50,947 nucleotides of DNA from Acanthaster planci. Its lineage: Eukaryota; Echinodermata; Asteroidea; Valvatida; Acanthasteridae. The translations under genes were made by a program, and so were the position numbers. This document shows, one piece after another, positions 37,817 through 48,378 of the stretch. The first letter of the stretch is position 1. Each line of letters begins with the position of its first letter. The stretch covers positions 1,961,231 to 2,012,177 of the forward strand of contig NW_019091360.1 in assembly GCF_001949145.1 (NCBI RefSeq). The letters run 5' to 3'. The notes beneath the pieces were generated by a model. The model worked only from the letters and a program-made list of their open reading frames with translations. It ran no database searches and was not told the origin of the DNA.

Positions 37817-40060
37817 CTAAAGAGACTGACTTTGACATTTATCAGCTTAGCTTGCGTTTGCCACTTCAAAACACCACGTAAACAGTCAGTTTGAAGACGT
37901 TTGTCTCGAAATAAGCTTAATTATTGCCAAGGCATGTTAACCAAAGACAGTATAGATCCGCTTCGCGGCATCGCACTATCTTTGACTGTTAACCACACGT
38001 TTTGTATTTGTTCCCAAGAGAAAGTCTTGTGCCCCATTTAATAGTTTTATCTGTATTGCTGATTACATATATTTAAAGTATCATAGGAGTCAGTGTATCT
38101 GCCGTCCTTTTTAAATCCGGAGCTAACACCTTTGGACATCTCTACAAAAACTGCTTACAAGCAAACAATTTTCGTTTACTTTTCGTTTAGTGAAATGAGA
38201 TTCCAATAATTCATGTCACAGGGTACTCCATAAATTTGTTTTTCGCTTTTTGTCAACATTTTCTCTTTTTTGATAATAATAACAGTCTAAAATGATTTTA
38301 TTTTGCAGACTGATATTTTGTTCGTGTTTGTAATAATAATATTGCAATCTGTCATTTTTCAAAATTTATAATTTGTAACTTGAAAGCCCCTATGACAACC
38401 GTTTTAAAGGTGTTTGGGTATGTATGCCCATAAATTAGAGTAACGGGCAACAAATACACGGTCTGTCCCTGCAAAAGGAGGGAAGCAGAGGGCGCACTCT
38501 TCTTTGAGGAGTGAGGGGTTTCAGGATAGGTTTCTGGCCCGAATTAGCCAATGTTTGTCCACATCACTGTTTTCATGCCCTCATATATGAATCTCCTCCT
38601 ACAGAATCACTGGAATTTGGTGTTGCCAGTGAAAACAGGGGCAGTGAAAAGGGAGAGTGGAAGCCGTGAACAAGTGTTTCAGCTTTCCCCCTGTGAAATT
38701 GGATTGGGAACGGGCTAGAAAACTACTTCGTGGAGGCGACATGTTTCCGACTGTCGATAGACTTCTGTACTGTAAGGTGGTCAACCTAGAGGGAAACAGA
38801 GAGCCAGTTTGGTATATTTAAACACACACACCCCCAAAAGGGTCATATCAGAGCAATACACCTGATACCACAGCAGCTCGAACACGTTCCTTGTGTGGGA
38901 TTCGGTGTATGGCATAATAGGCCATTTTCCAAAACATGTACTCGACTTTGGCGTCGTCTCAGACTTCAACTACTTTTCTACTACCTGGCTTCGAAGTTGT
39001 AAGTGCAAAAAGTAAGTGTGGTAGGGCAACAAAACATAAAGTAAGATGGAAAAGAGCCAAACATTACAGTACCTCCATTTACTTAAAACGCTTCAGGCCA
39101 ACAAACGGGGATTGGTTTCAAAGACGAAGCCTGAGACACAGACGAAGATGAATATTAGAGAACGGCCATAGAGTTATTTTATGGAACGTATTGGCGCCCT
39201 GATAGGGCTCACCTCACTTTTGTATTGATGTTCACCAATGACCAACGACGCGCTTCGTTTTGATCATCTGTTGAAATTACGCATGGGTCAATCTTTAAAA
39301 TGACATACGATTACCCCCCCCCAAATAATATAATACATGTTGCAATATGAGATAATGTGTTTTGATTTTCTATGTTTTTCAAAGACTATACGCACAGTTG
39401 TATTTTTCCCTACTTTAATAAGCATAGTATGATACGAGGCATAGCTGTATGCGCGTACTTCAGACTCTGGAACCAAAATGGCTAGTCATTATATGTACAG
39501 TAAAGCATGCAGCTATTGCGTGCTAATTTTGGCAATGTGCACTGACGCATAATCCACCATTTTGGTTCCAACAATTGAGGCTCCTATAAATCTCTCTGTG
39601 AACAGCCCTGATCCGAGGACATTTATACCGCCCTCACATGACATAAATTCTGTGAATCACTTTAGCATCCTGACATGGCAATATCCCATGTATTACCCGA
39701 GAAAATAACTCGGCGAATTTATGCTCTCATAATTTGTTTGCTTCATTTACCCGCATCATTCATTTAAGGAAAAAAAAAACAACATCCTTGACGACAACAG
39801 GAAAAGATGAGCTGCATGCAGGCGACGAGGCTCAAGACACCGATTGGTTGCCTAGAACACACATACCCGCGAATGAAAGATCGGGGGAGATCTCCTTGAT
39901 GCACTGGACTTTAGCAGGTTGCCGTGTAGATAATGAATGTCGAGGCTCGTGTGTAAACTTGTCTGCCGCGCGTTGAATTTCTTCTAACTGGTAACTGTAA
40001 GGACTCACTGTACAGTTGTGTCACGACTTGTTTGTGTGATTCTTCTGTGGTGCTGGAACT
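37817..40060. other. No gene seen; upstream flank of the GPCR
   Basis: AT-rich. Contains AGAGGGCGC at 38488-38496. The GPCR promoter and first exon should lie near the end of this stretch, but no clear TATA/Inr was identified. Confidence 0.5.
39469..39569. repeat. Short inverted-repeat element
   Basis: GGAACCAAAATGG at 39469-39481 is perfectly inverted at 39557-39569, enclosing 75 bp. It may be a very small MITE; no target duplication is clear. Confidence 0.5.
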
Positions 40061-40502
40061 GTAAGTGGGGCCAGCAGGTAATTCGTGGCTGGGTAATTTC
40101 TCACATGCATGAAGGGAACAACCGAACAGAACAGAGCTGAATATTGCTGTGCAGTCATCAGTGTGTAGCTTTTCGGTCTCTCCGGAATCCAGTAAATTAA
40201 ATTTGTCTACTGTGCAGAGAGGGGGAAGTGTTCCTTTGCATTACAGGTGTGCCATGAAGCAGAATAGGTACATATGAGATTCTAGATTACCACGGGTCGA
40301 CATTGGCAGGGCCCCACCATTTAACATCTCAATGCATTTATTTTCATTCGTCGAACACGCCGGGGGTGACCTTTCCTGCCTATGGTCGTCCATCAATTTT
40401 GATGAGATGATCGTATCCACCGCAACTGGTAACTGACCAACTTCGCATTGAGGGGGATTTCGGAATGTGCTTTGGTAAAACATTCTCGTCTTCCTTCCGC
40501 AG
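40061..40502 (+). other. Probable 5' UTR intron of the GPCR gene
   Basis: A strong donor (GTAAGT at 40061-40066) and a strong acceptor (pyrimidine tract CATTCTCGTCTTCCTTCCGC followed by AG at 40501-40502) delimit a 442-bp interval. It ends 58 bp before the receptor start codon. This would give the gene a non-coding first exon ending near 40060 and a second exon holding the whole CDS, a common arrangement for GPCR genes. It is inferred from splice consensus only. The transcription start and the length of exon 1 are not visible. Confidence 0.4.
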
Positions 40503-40560
40503 GTCTCGAAAGGAAACGTCTACTGCTTGTCTTAAGGCCTTACGAGATACAGATTAAGGC

Positions 40561-41625
40561 ATGGATTTTCAGACTAGCACGGACGGAGAGATGACATCAC
40601 AGAGCCCCTACGATGTCAGCGTAGTCTCTGTCATCAAGGCGTGCCTCTTAGGCGTGACTGCCGCGTCTATCCTCCTGGGCAACACCACATGCTTGATTGT
40701 CCTACGGTACACGCACGACGGAGTCAGCCCCGTCACCAAGCTGTTTCTGATATCGCTCACCACCAGCGATCTGTTGGTCGGTGTGCTCGTCTGCATTCCA
40801 ATCGTGGGGTCGACGGCCCTGCAGAGCTGGCCGTACGGGGACACCTACTGCACCGTGGTTGCCATGTGCCACGCGCTGTACTTCAATGCTGGTTTGTCTG
40901 TGCTTGCCATCAACATCGAGCGGTACATCGCGGTCATATGGCCCCTGAGATACCCATTCATTGTTACCATGGCTAGAGCGGCCATTGTTGAGATCTTCAT
41001 AGTCGCCATCTTACTGTTATGGACCCTGTTGTATGTACTACTCCCAGGCCGAAAATCCTTCTACTACAGCAACTTCAACCAATGTTTTATCGACTTCGTG
41101 GTGGGAACCGATTTTCTGGGTCATTTGGGAATGACTGTCTTCATTGCTGTACCTCTCTTGGTAACAGTCATATTGCATGCTAGATTGTTCCTACTGGCCA
41201 ATCGCCACGCCTCTCGAGTCGGTAATATAACCCTGGGGGTAATTAACTCAGATGGTCGAGACACCGAGAACGTAGCTTCGAAGCCTGAACAGGTGGAGCC
41301 ACCCCTAGACACCCAACACAAGGAACGGCTGCGCACTCGCAAGAGCCCCGATGCTAAAGCCGCACGGACCTTCCTCATCATGGCCGTGGTGCTGACTGTC
41401 TCCTGGACGCCGTATTACACCACCATTGCCTGGGAAAATCTCCGCACTGACCCGGTCCCCGAAGCACTGGCCTTTGTTTCACAGATCCTGTTGTTCCTAA
41501 ACAGTGTCTGGAATGTCATCATCTACTATACAAGGAACCGATCCTTCAGGAAGACAGCCAATAGACTCCTTGGCTGCTGTTGCCGAATTCGGTCCCGGCG
41601 GAGGGACCAAGACACGATTACTTAA
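40561..41625 (+). CDS. Rhodopsin-class (class A) orphan G-protein-coupled receptor, intronless CDS
   Basis: The 354-residue protein has seven hydrophobic segments (about 24-49, 59-83, 97-119, 138-162, 185-211, 268-292, 299-322), so it should be a plasma-membrane receptor signalling through G proteins. Class A landmarks are visible: N41 (TM1), D70 (TM2), W90, C97 in TM3 with a likely disulfide partner C175 in loop 2, ERY at 120-122, P198 (TM5), the SWTPYY motif with W282 and P284 (TM6), N318 in TM7, RNRSFR opening helix 8, and three cysteines 339-341 suited to palmitoylation. D264 could form an ionic lock with R121. Three features are odd: the TM7 NPxxY motif reads NVIIY (proline lost), the usual TM5 tyrosine is H206, and TM3 has C103 where amine receptors carry aspartate. 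The start is firm because an in-frame TAA lies at 40555-40557. The fold is certain; the ligand is unknown and a classical amine ligand is unlikely. Confidence 0.95.
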   Translation: MDFQTSTDGEMTSQSPYDVSVVSVIKACLLGVTAASILLGNTTCLIVLRYTHDGVSPVTKLFLISLTTSDLLVGVLVCIPIVGSTALQSWPYGDTYCTVVAMCHALYFNAGLSVLAINIERYIAVIWPLRYPFIVTMARAAIVEIFIVAILLLWTLLYVLLPGRKSFYYSNFNQCFIDFVVGTDFLGHLGMTVFIAVPLLVTVILHARLFLLANRHASRVGNITLGVINSDGRDTENVASKPEQVEPPLDTQHKERLRTRKSPDAKAARTFLIMAVVLTVSWTPYYTTIAWENLRTDPVPEALAFVSQILLFLNSVWNVIIYYTRNRSFRKTANRLLGCCCRIRSRRRDQDTIT

Positions 41626-42406
41626 GGTTCCCGAGTCTCCTTGAGACAGTTCACCTCATTATTTTGTGGTAAAGAGTACGCCCTACACCTCCATAGGCAT
41701 TGCTTATGGAATTGCCAGTCCATTGACAAAGTTTTTACCTCATATTGCAAACAACTTTTCATGCTGTCTCTTCGTCCATATCTTCTCAAAACAACAGGAA
41801 CCCTGTATTCAGAACCCTATGGAATTTAATCTTATTTTCCAAGACCTTGAGAAGTCAAGACTCGGGAAGGGCTCTCAATCCTAACACTGAATAGAATTCG
41901 TGGGACGGCTGAAAAAACGCATAATGGAGTTTTCTTCGGCGTTCACGGGTGTTATCGTTTCAGCATAATGCCATAGAAGATTATAGTGTGAAATGCATGC
42001 AGCATTCTCTGGAAATTAATGTACATGCTTCGATTGTCAGCATCGAAATTGCACTCTCTCCCTTTAGTGGCAGAATCCGCTGTCACGAATGTTTCACGAG
42101 TACAGTACGTTAGCGCTCGGGCACACACGTGTTTATTTCCGGTCCATCGCATAGGCGACACCTTTCACCTTGACACACCGAAATGGTCAAACCACAAGCA
42201 TTTCCTGATCGAGAGCACAAAGTCATGGAAATGGCTTTTATTACTATATACTCAATTCACCAATCATAGATCTGTTACGACCACAATAATTAAATATAAA
42301 GTGTAGTATTTTGCAGAATCAAAAGTGTATCCTGTGATCTGTAATTGGGCAGTGATAATGTACCGAATGTTTAGACACAGGTGTTAAGAATTCCCTTAAC
42401 CACTCA

Positions 42407-42412
42407 AATAAA
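42407..42412 (+). terminator. Poly(A) signal AATAAA, probable end of GPCR 3' UTR
   Basis: This is a canonical AATAAA followed by an A-rich stretch, 782 bp past the receptor stop codon. It implies a 3' UTR of roughly 0.8 kb. The interval 41626-42406 has no other supported gene. An ATTAAA-type alternative lies a little upstream, near 42290. Confidence 0.45.
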
Positions 42413-42672
42413 TGAAAAAAAATTACAGACGAAAGTGATGGGGTTTATGTTAAATATCATTAGTCCATTTCTGTCAACTCAAAAACGTGAGGCAGTTTCT
42501 GACCTAGCAAATGTTTTACCGTCCAGTGGTATAGTTCTCCCTGATGGATCGATGCAATAGTAATACATCGTCTCATTTGTGACAGGGGTTCGGTTAATGA
42601 TCTGTAAAGCTACTCTTTGAAGATTAGGAGTTCACGCGAAGTACGTCACACAGGTAGGTTACTGCCCGCTGC

Positions 42673-42984
42673 TATGGTGTTCTATAGCCGCCAAAATTGC
42701 GTCGCGACGCCTCCTTTCTCATTACTTTTATCCCGTGTTTAATGCGTTCTGTCGTGCTGTCGTGGCGTTGTGTGTTGTTTCTTGATGCCGTCAGGTCATG
42801 CCGGCTCGTCTTGCTGTCGTGTCGTGACGTCCCGTCTTGCCGTCGTAGCATCGTGTCGTCCCGTCGCCACGACGCGACGGCACGACGCGACAGAGCCGTC
42901 GGAGCGTCGCGTTGTGGCGTTGCGTCGTGACGTCGGGGTGATGGGACGAAGCAAACGCAATTTTGGCGGCTATAGATCACCATA
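42673..42984. mobile_element. Inverted-terminal element with GTCGT-rich interior
   Basis: 30-bp terminal inverted repeats (42673-42702 and 42955-42984) agree except for about one base and contain CTATAGCCGCCAAAATTG. Between them is a roughly 200-bp array of degenerate pentamers (GTCGT, GACGT, CCGTC and, past the middle, their complements), so the interior also tends to self-pair. Long ORFs on both strands here (Arg/His/Ser/Thr-rich) are products of the repeat and not genes. Confidence 0.7.
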
Positions 42985-45720
42985 CGCTGCAGACGTGTCT
43001 GTTGACCTGAAATGTTTATTCTTAGTCACTTGTGACACACCTACAATATTGCCTTGTTCCGTTCGGACTGCGTGGCACGGAATTTGATCAGCTCATCAAT
43101 GCAAGACATTTTGATAAAAATAGAACATTTTCCTGTTCAGTTAACAAAGATATTCAATAAAACGGTATTTCAGCGTTGTTGCAACGTTACTGGTAAGTGG
43201 AAATCGATTCCGAATATGCACTTTATTAGATTTCATTTTTGTTACTAAGAGAGGATGGTATTAAAAACTGCAAATTCGTCTTTTGTTATTCAGTTTAGTT
43301 ATTTGGTCATTCAGTTTTTGTTGGCGTCATTTCACAGACTGAACGCGATGGTTTAAAGGATCTTTTGCGCTTCTGCTCTTTTCAGTGAAACAAAGTGTAA
43401 TCTAACATTGTATCTATTCTCTTAACCTTTAAAAAAGTGAAAGTCGCATGGAAACATTCATACATAATACTTGCAGCTCCATCATAAGGAATTAACAAGT
43501 GGCGTTTGTTTCGCTTGAGTTTGGGAATCAGACATTGCATTATTTTCACCTTTCAATCTCCTCCTTAGACGTGCGTCACTGTACGTAAACATACATTTTC
43601 CTTGGATACGAATGATTGCATTCGCATTAACTTGAATGGCAAAAAACGAGTTTGCTTTTTGGAGATTATAATAGGCCTACCCTGAATAGGCAACGCGAGG
43701 CGAAGTTGCTGTAGAGCAGAATGAATGAGAACCTACATGTATAAATGCAACTTGGAATCTGACTGGACATTTTAAGTATCTTTCCGTCGAATAAGTGTGA
43801 AATATTGAGCTATATTAACCTTACCTTTACTATGGGTTTTCTCATTCAATTTTGACACATATTGTCACCAAAACAAGCTCTCAAAGTCATTCGTTTTTAG
43901 CACGAATTTTAAGTTGAATGCGATTTCCTATCGCCTTTCAATGAACTACTGTACGCGAAGAATATTCCGCCGAATTTTCCAGGCCAACACATAATTTATG
44001 ACCAACTCAGTTCAAACATAGGCAAAATGTTTCGTTAGTTTTGAGCTGGAATTCAAATGCCGTATACAACTGGATAGCATATGAACATAATTTGGACACA
44101 AAAAAACATAAAAAACAAATACATACATATGATTATAATAATAAACAGTAAGATATGTTTATACATTATGCATCCTACCAGGAATGTTGCTCGAGGTGAT
44201 TAATCATTTTTTTTATCTCTGCTCATTCTTAGCTCGCTGGGGAATGTACACAGCTCAATATCGTCATTTTAAGGGCAGGTGTCTACTCGGTCACGATAAA
44301 CATCTTCGCCATTTTAGGGGTAACCATAAAAAAAAGAGAGGCAAAACAGGTAAAAGCAACTTGCCTGAGACCAGCGCATAATGCCCAGCTGCTGTATTCG
44401 ATCGTATTCGATGCGCGATCGAAAGACCCATGAGCGAGAGCTTCAAGTCATCACTGCACATGTACACATATTTGAAATGTGAATAATATTCCGTTTAGTT
44501 GTTCAGTTGAATATTTAGATCATATATCATCGGTGCTCTAATTTTGTCCCAAAAGTTAAGTTGAGCGGTTTCAAATTGTGACATTATATTGAATACTGTT
44601 CTCAGTGTAATTCAAGATTGCACACATTCTTATTCCTTATCATTTGCAGCAACTTTGTGCTGTGTAGCCGACCAAGCTACTGTTGAACATATTCGATTTT
44701 TGATTCTATCATTTGATACACCTGTCCTTAATTATAATTGATTAATTAATAACGCACCTGTCAACTATAACGATTGTCAGAAAAATCCATGGCTTTGCAA
44801 GTGTAGAAAATTAAAGAAACACTGCAGTGATTTTTAATGAAATAAATTGCCAAAGGAAATGGAAATCGTCTAGAGTGAAGTGTATAAAGCCTAGCATTTT
44901 TTGTTCACAAATCAATGCAACATCGTGGTTCGCATCGCAGAATAATTACGCATAAGGGAAGTTACCGTATGCCCCAGTTTTGTCTGGACGCATGATATCT
45001 GAGTTTTAATTGATATCCATTTTTTGTTCAAATGGTATGCATGGTAGGTTTCGTGTCTCTTGGCTTTACTTTTTCTCACGACCTGGAATCTGCTTCATCC
45101 ATTTTGTTTTCATTGCTGAATATTAAAACTGAAAGCGCTCACTCGTGTGTGACTAAATATGAAACTGGCGGTGGCTTTCCAAGATGGTACTCTGTAACTG
45201 TGTTCAATTATGCTGCGCTGAGAATGGTTTGCTCTACTTCTGTTCGAAGACCGCCGATAAATTAATTGAATTAGAAGGGTCGGCAATTATGGCAGTTTTT
45301 ACGACCATTGTTTGAATTTCGGTACTATACCGCACAAGCAAACAGAATGAAACATGAAAGTGGGACATTCAAAATGGATCCATGGAAAAAGGTCGATATA
45401 TGTACATGTTTGGCACCGTTTGCAATAATGAGATGAACTTGACATTTGGTACAGCAGCAGCTAGCGATGAATGTCACCCTGTCGATGGACCTTGCCGAGC
45501 GAGACGGAAATATCGGTCAATTGCTATGCTGGGGAAGGACAAGGCAGTTGGATCACTCTTTTTTACCACTGTAATTAGATCTTTGAGTTATTTCCCTTGG
45601 CTATTATAGTCGCTATTTTTTACCTTAGTGTTGACTTTTTTTCTTCTTTGAAAATGTTCCTTTTTAACGGAAGTCAATAAGAAGCGCTCCCTTTAGTTGT
45701 GTCTATACATCCCATAATTA
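42985..45720. other. No gene seen
   Basis: AT-rich (43240-44830 especially), with short random ORFs. No trace of gag, protease or the 5' half of RT that would belong to the neighbouring BEL/Pao remnant. Confidence 0.6.
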
Positions 45721-45722
45721 TT

Positions 45723-46052
45723 GTTCCCGGTGTTGGTCAGTGTTGTTGAGAGGCACAGGGATGTACTCAGCGGGTTCCTTTGGTGGCCAGGTGGTGGCTT
45801 ATCTCAGCTACCAGAGATCTGCCGTATGACTGTCCATCCATTCGGCGGGGTTTGGAGCCCGAGCTGTGCCAACTTGCCCTTCAAAGGACGGCTGACGATG
45901 ATAAGTTCGACCACGACGTGGTAGAGACTGTGAAGAGGAACTTATATCTCGATGATTGCTTGAAAAGAGTCAAGTCAGTGGAAGAAGCAATCAAAATAGT
46001 TGAACAACCGACAAAATTGCTGGCATGTGGAGGGTTCCACTTGACAAAGTGA
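45723..46052 (+). pseudogene. BEL/Pao reverse transcriptase fragment (palm, catalytic YxDD)
   Basis: The first frame gives RDVLSGFLWWPGGG, RMTVHPFGG and SPSCANL. A shift near 45875 then moves to the frame carrying VVETVKRN followed by the catalytic YLDD at 45945-45956, and ends with GGFHLTK. A TGA at 46050-46052 sits where Pao RTs normally have a tryptophan after LTK. The first half of RT (fingers and first catalytic aspartate) is missing. The frameshift, stop and truncation together make the enzyme dead. Confidence 0.85.
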
Positions 46053-46717
46053 TTAAGCAACTCCAGAAAGGTCCTGGAAGCCATCCCTCAGCAGGAGAGA
46101 GCAAAGAGTCTTAGAGGCGTAGACCTGGACCGAGAATCACTACCGGCAGACCGAGCTCTTGGAATCCTCTGGTATGCTGAAGATGATTCAGTTTGGGTCC
46201 TAAGATCAGAAGTCATACTCGGCGAGGTCTGCTAAGTAAGCTCTGTCTACGATCCACTCGGGTTCTTGTTCTTTCGGGTTCTCTCCAAAAATGTATATGG
46301 ATGTTTGTCCTTTGCCCGTTTTGTCAGTTCGACTGGCAAGGTCCACTGCAGTTTTGTCATGGGCAAGTCACGTCTAGCATCGTGAAGGCAATGACTATCC
46401 TAAGACCTGAGCTGTATGCGGCTGCGCTTGCTGCTCAGCAGGACGTCAGGCTCAGAAAGGAGACTGATCTGGATATTGGTAAATCCACATTCTGGGCAGA
46501 CAGCTTGCTTGTCCTGCAGTATATCAGGAACCAACCGAAGCGTTTCCACACCTTCGTGGCCAATCGAGTGACAACAATCCATGAGGCATCATCACCTGAG
46601 CAATGGCGGTATGTAAGCACGGATCTTAATCCGGCCGACGACGTTTCGCTGAGGGGCTCGATGAAGACAAAGCGAAAGTTAGTGGCCTGTGGTACCGGAA
46701 GTGACAATTCTGCTTGA
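46053..46717 (+). pseudogene. BEL/Pao RT-RNase H region, decayed
   Basis: Beyond the RT stop the same frame stays open to a second stop at 46233-46235 and resembles the Pao RT/RNase H connector. A shift around 46190-46220 then leads to a 174-codon open stretch (46193-46717) with the RNase H-like blocks TILRPELYAAALAAQ and FWADSLLVLQYI (an acidic residue at 46499-46501). These are followed by the Pao-typical FHTFVANRV and DLNPADDVS blocks. The frame ends at 46717, where family members would continue towards integrase. Confidence 0.8.
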
Positions 46718-46856
46718 CAAGGATCGAGAAGTTAAACGGGAGACAACCTCTTGAGCTGTGGATGTCCGATGCCAATCCGATAGATGAGCTTATGAATAGG
46801 TTTTCCTGCTGGCTCAGTCTTCGTAAGGCAGTGGTATAGCTCTTCCGTTTCAAGAA

Positions 46857-47348
46857 TTGGTTGACAAATGGCAAGCCAGTTTGCGGCTCATCCCGGCTTA
46901 CGGTTCGGGAGCTCAGGGCAGCGGTGAGCTAGCTATCCTGAAGCATGTTCAGCATAAGAGCTTCCCTCAGGAAATCAAAGATTTGCAGAAGGGCTGTACA
47001 GCTGTGAGAAGACAGAGTGCCATCTACAATCTCAGACCTTATCTGGACGATGTTGGTATTCTGAGGGTAGGCGGTGGGCTACGACTTGCTCCTATTTTAG
47101 AAGACCGCAAGTTCCCCTCCATTCTGCCCCCAAATCATCATGTATTCCTCCTGGTGGTTCGTCATGTACATGAGTTGCTTGCAGGTCATGGCGGCAGGGA
47201 TCATGTTCTTTCTGTTGTGAAGAGAAAATACTCGATTCCGAAACGGCGTCCTTTATTAAATCGGATCCTGACGGAATGCATGCTTTGCAAGGAGATGCAT
47301 GCTCAGCCATATGCTCAGTGCATGGCCGATCTGCAGAAGCTAGGGTAA
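46857..47348 (+). pseudogene. BEL/Pao integrase zinc-binding (H2C2) domain fragment
   Basis: This is a 163-codon open stretch. It contains the pre-integrase blocks AIYNLRPYLDDVGILRVGGG and FPSILPPNHH, then a zinc-finger pattern: HVHELLAGHGG supplying two histidines and TECMLCK supplying CxxC. The histidine spacing is one residue longer than usual for the family. The frame ends in TAA just before the integrase core, which continues in another frame. Confidence 0.82.
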
Positions 47349-47862
47349 CCCCTGGCTTACTACCCTTCTTGCATGTAGGGGTGGATTGTTTTGACCCTTT
47401 CTTGGTCAAACGAGGCCGCTCTAGGGACAAGAGTTACGGCCGCTTGTTTGTCTGAGCCATCCACCTTGAAGTGCTGCATTCCTTGGAGACAGACGTTTTG
47501 ATGCCAGAAGAGGGGTGCCGGAGCAAATGTACTCGGTGAAAGATAACCGAGAGAAAACATCGTCAAGCTTCACAACGATGACCAGGTACAAGGTGTTCTC
47601 CTCGCCAAGCGCACTGAATGGCACTTCAACCCACCTGCGGCATCCCACATAGGTGGATGTGGGAACGCCAAATAAGAACTGTCGGAAAGGTTTTGTCTGT
47701 TCTTCTCCGCGACCAGAGTCTTGACGATGAAAAACTTAATTGTTTTGTGAGGTAGAGTCGATCGTGAACGACAGGTCGCGATCACTCCAGTGTCGGATGA
47801 TTCCGACAATTTTGAGGCCTTTACTCCAAGTCATCTCCTGAAATTCAGATCAGGTCACTCCT
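47349..47862 (+). pseudogene. BEL/Pao integrase catalytic core, broken
   Basis: One frame gives HVGVDCFDPFLVKRGRS, with the first catalytic aspartate at 47384-47386, and runs into an in-frame TGA at 47453-47455. The middle of the core is short and scrambled compared with the family. Downstream, KRTEWHFNPPAASHIGG marks the approach to the catalytic glutamate. A one-base loss near 47652-47658 puts the GlyGly...Trp-Glu block out of frame. The LDDE block that normally follows is visible in the new frame. Confidence 0.75.
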
Positions 47863-48014
47863 GCCACTACGAGGCTTGCCTGAAACTGAGCAGTTTCAAA
47901 AAAGAAGGAAGCATGTGCAACTAATTATAGCTGAAAGGTTTTGGAAACGATGGTAGTGGCACATGCTTCCATCTTTTTCAAAACTGCTCAGTTTCAGGCA
48001 AGCCTCGTAGTGGC
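47863..48014. repeat. Near-perfect 56-bp inverted duplication inside the BEL/Pao remnant
   Basis: Arms at 47863-47918 and 47959-48014 are reverse complements with only one or two differences, separated by 40 bp. The left arm is the native pol sequence; the right arm interrupts the coding order after FWKRW, so it is the inserted copy. High arm identity compared with the decayed pol suggests a relatively recent event, such as template switching. Confidence 0.9.
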
Positions 48015-48252
48015 TAACCTTCAGAGAAGAGAACGTTGGGTTGAAAGGAAGGCGAACCTCAAAGAAGGTGATCTTGTGCTAGTGACGATCAGGCACTGCA
48101 AAACCACTGGCCTTTGGTTAGGATCAGTAAGGTCTTCCCTGGAAGCGAGGTTTCGGTTCGAAGTGCAGAGGTCAAGACTGCGACTGGGATCCACACTCGA
48201 CCTGTTACAAAGTTGTGTCTTTTGGAACGTTCTTAGATTTGGCTTAAAGTAA
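47919..48252 (+). pseudogene. BEL/Pao integrase C-terminal region, interrupted by an inverted duplication
   Basis: A family-typical FWKRW block lies near 47940-47955 and [20 protein letters not shown] near 48026-48085. The latter is the end of Pao integrase, with a small beta-barrel that often closes the polyprotein. Between them sits a reverse-complement copy of 47863-47918 that the family does not have. Later residues are in shifted frames. Confidence 0.7.
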
Positions 48253-48378
48253 AGTTGTTGCTTAGTAGTTAGATGTTTTAAGTTAAAGTTTGCAGTTTGC
48301 TGTCTATTTGCAGGCGCCTGATTATTTATTGAAAGTTGTAAATGTACCGAAGATGTAGGGCCATTTGAGGGGTCAGGA

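Noticed and set aside
42672-43087. Arg/His/Ser/Thr-rich ORFs on both strands
   Set aside because: Translation of the GTCGT pentamer array inside an inverted-terminal element.
45721-48252. Retroelement pol considered as a domesticated host gene
   Set aside because: Stops and frameshifts in every domain; no preserved frame.
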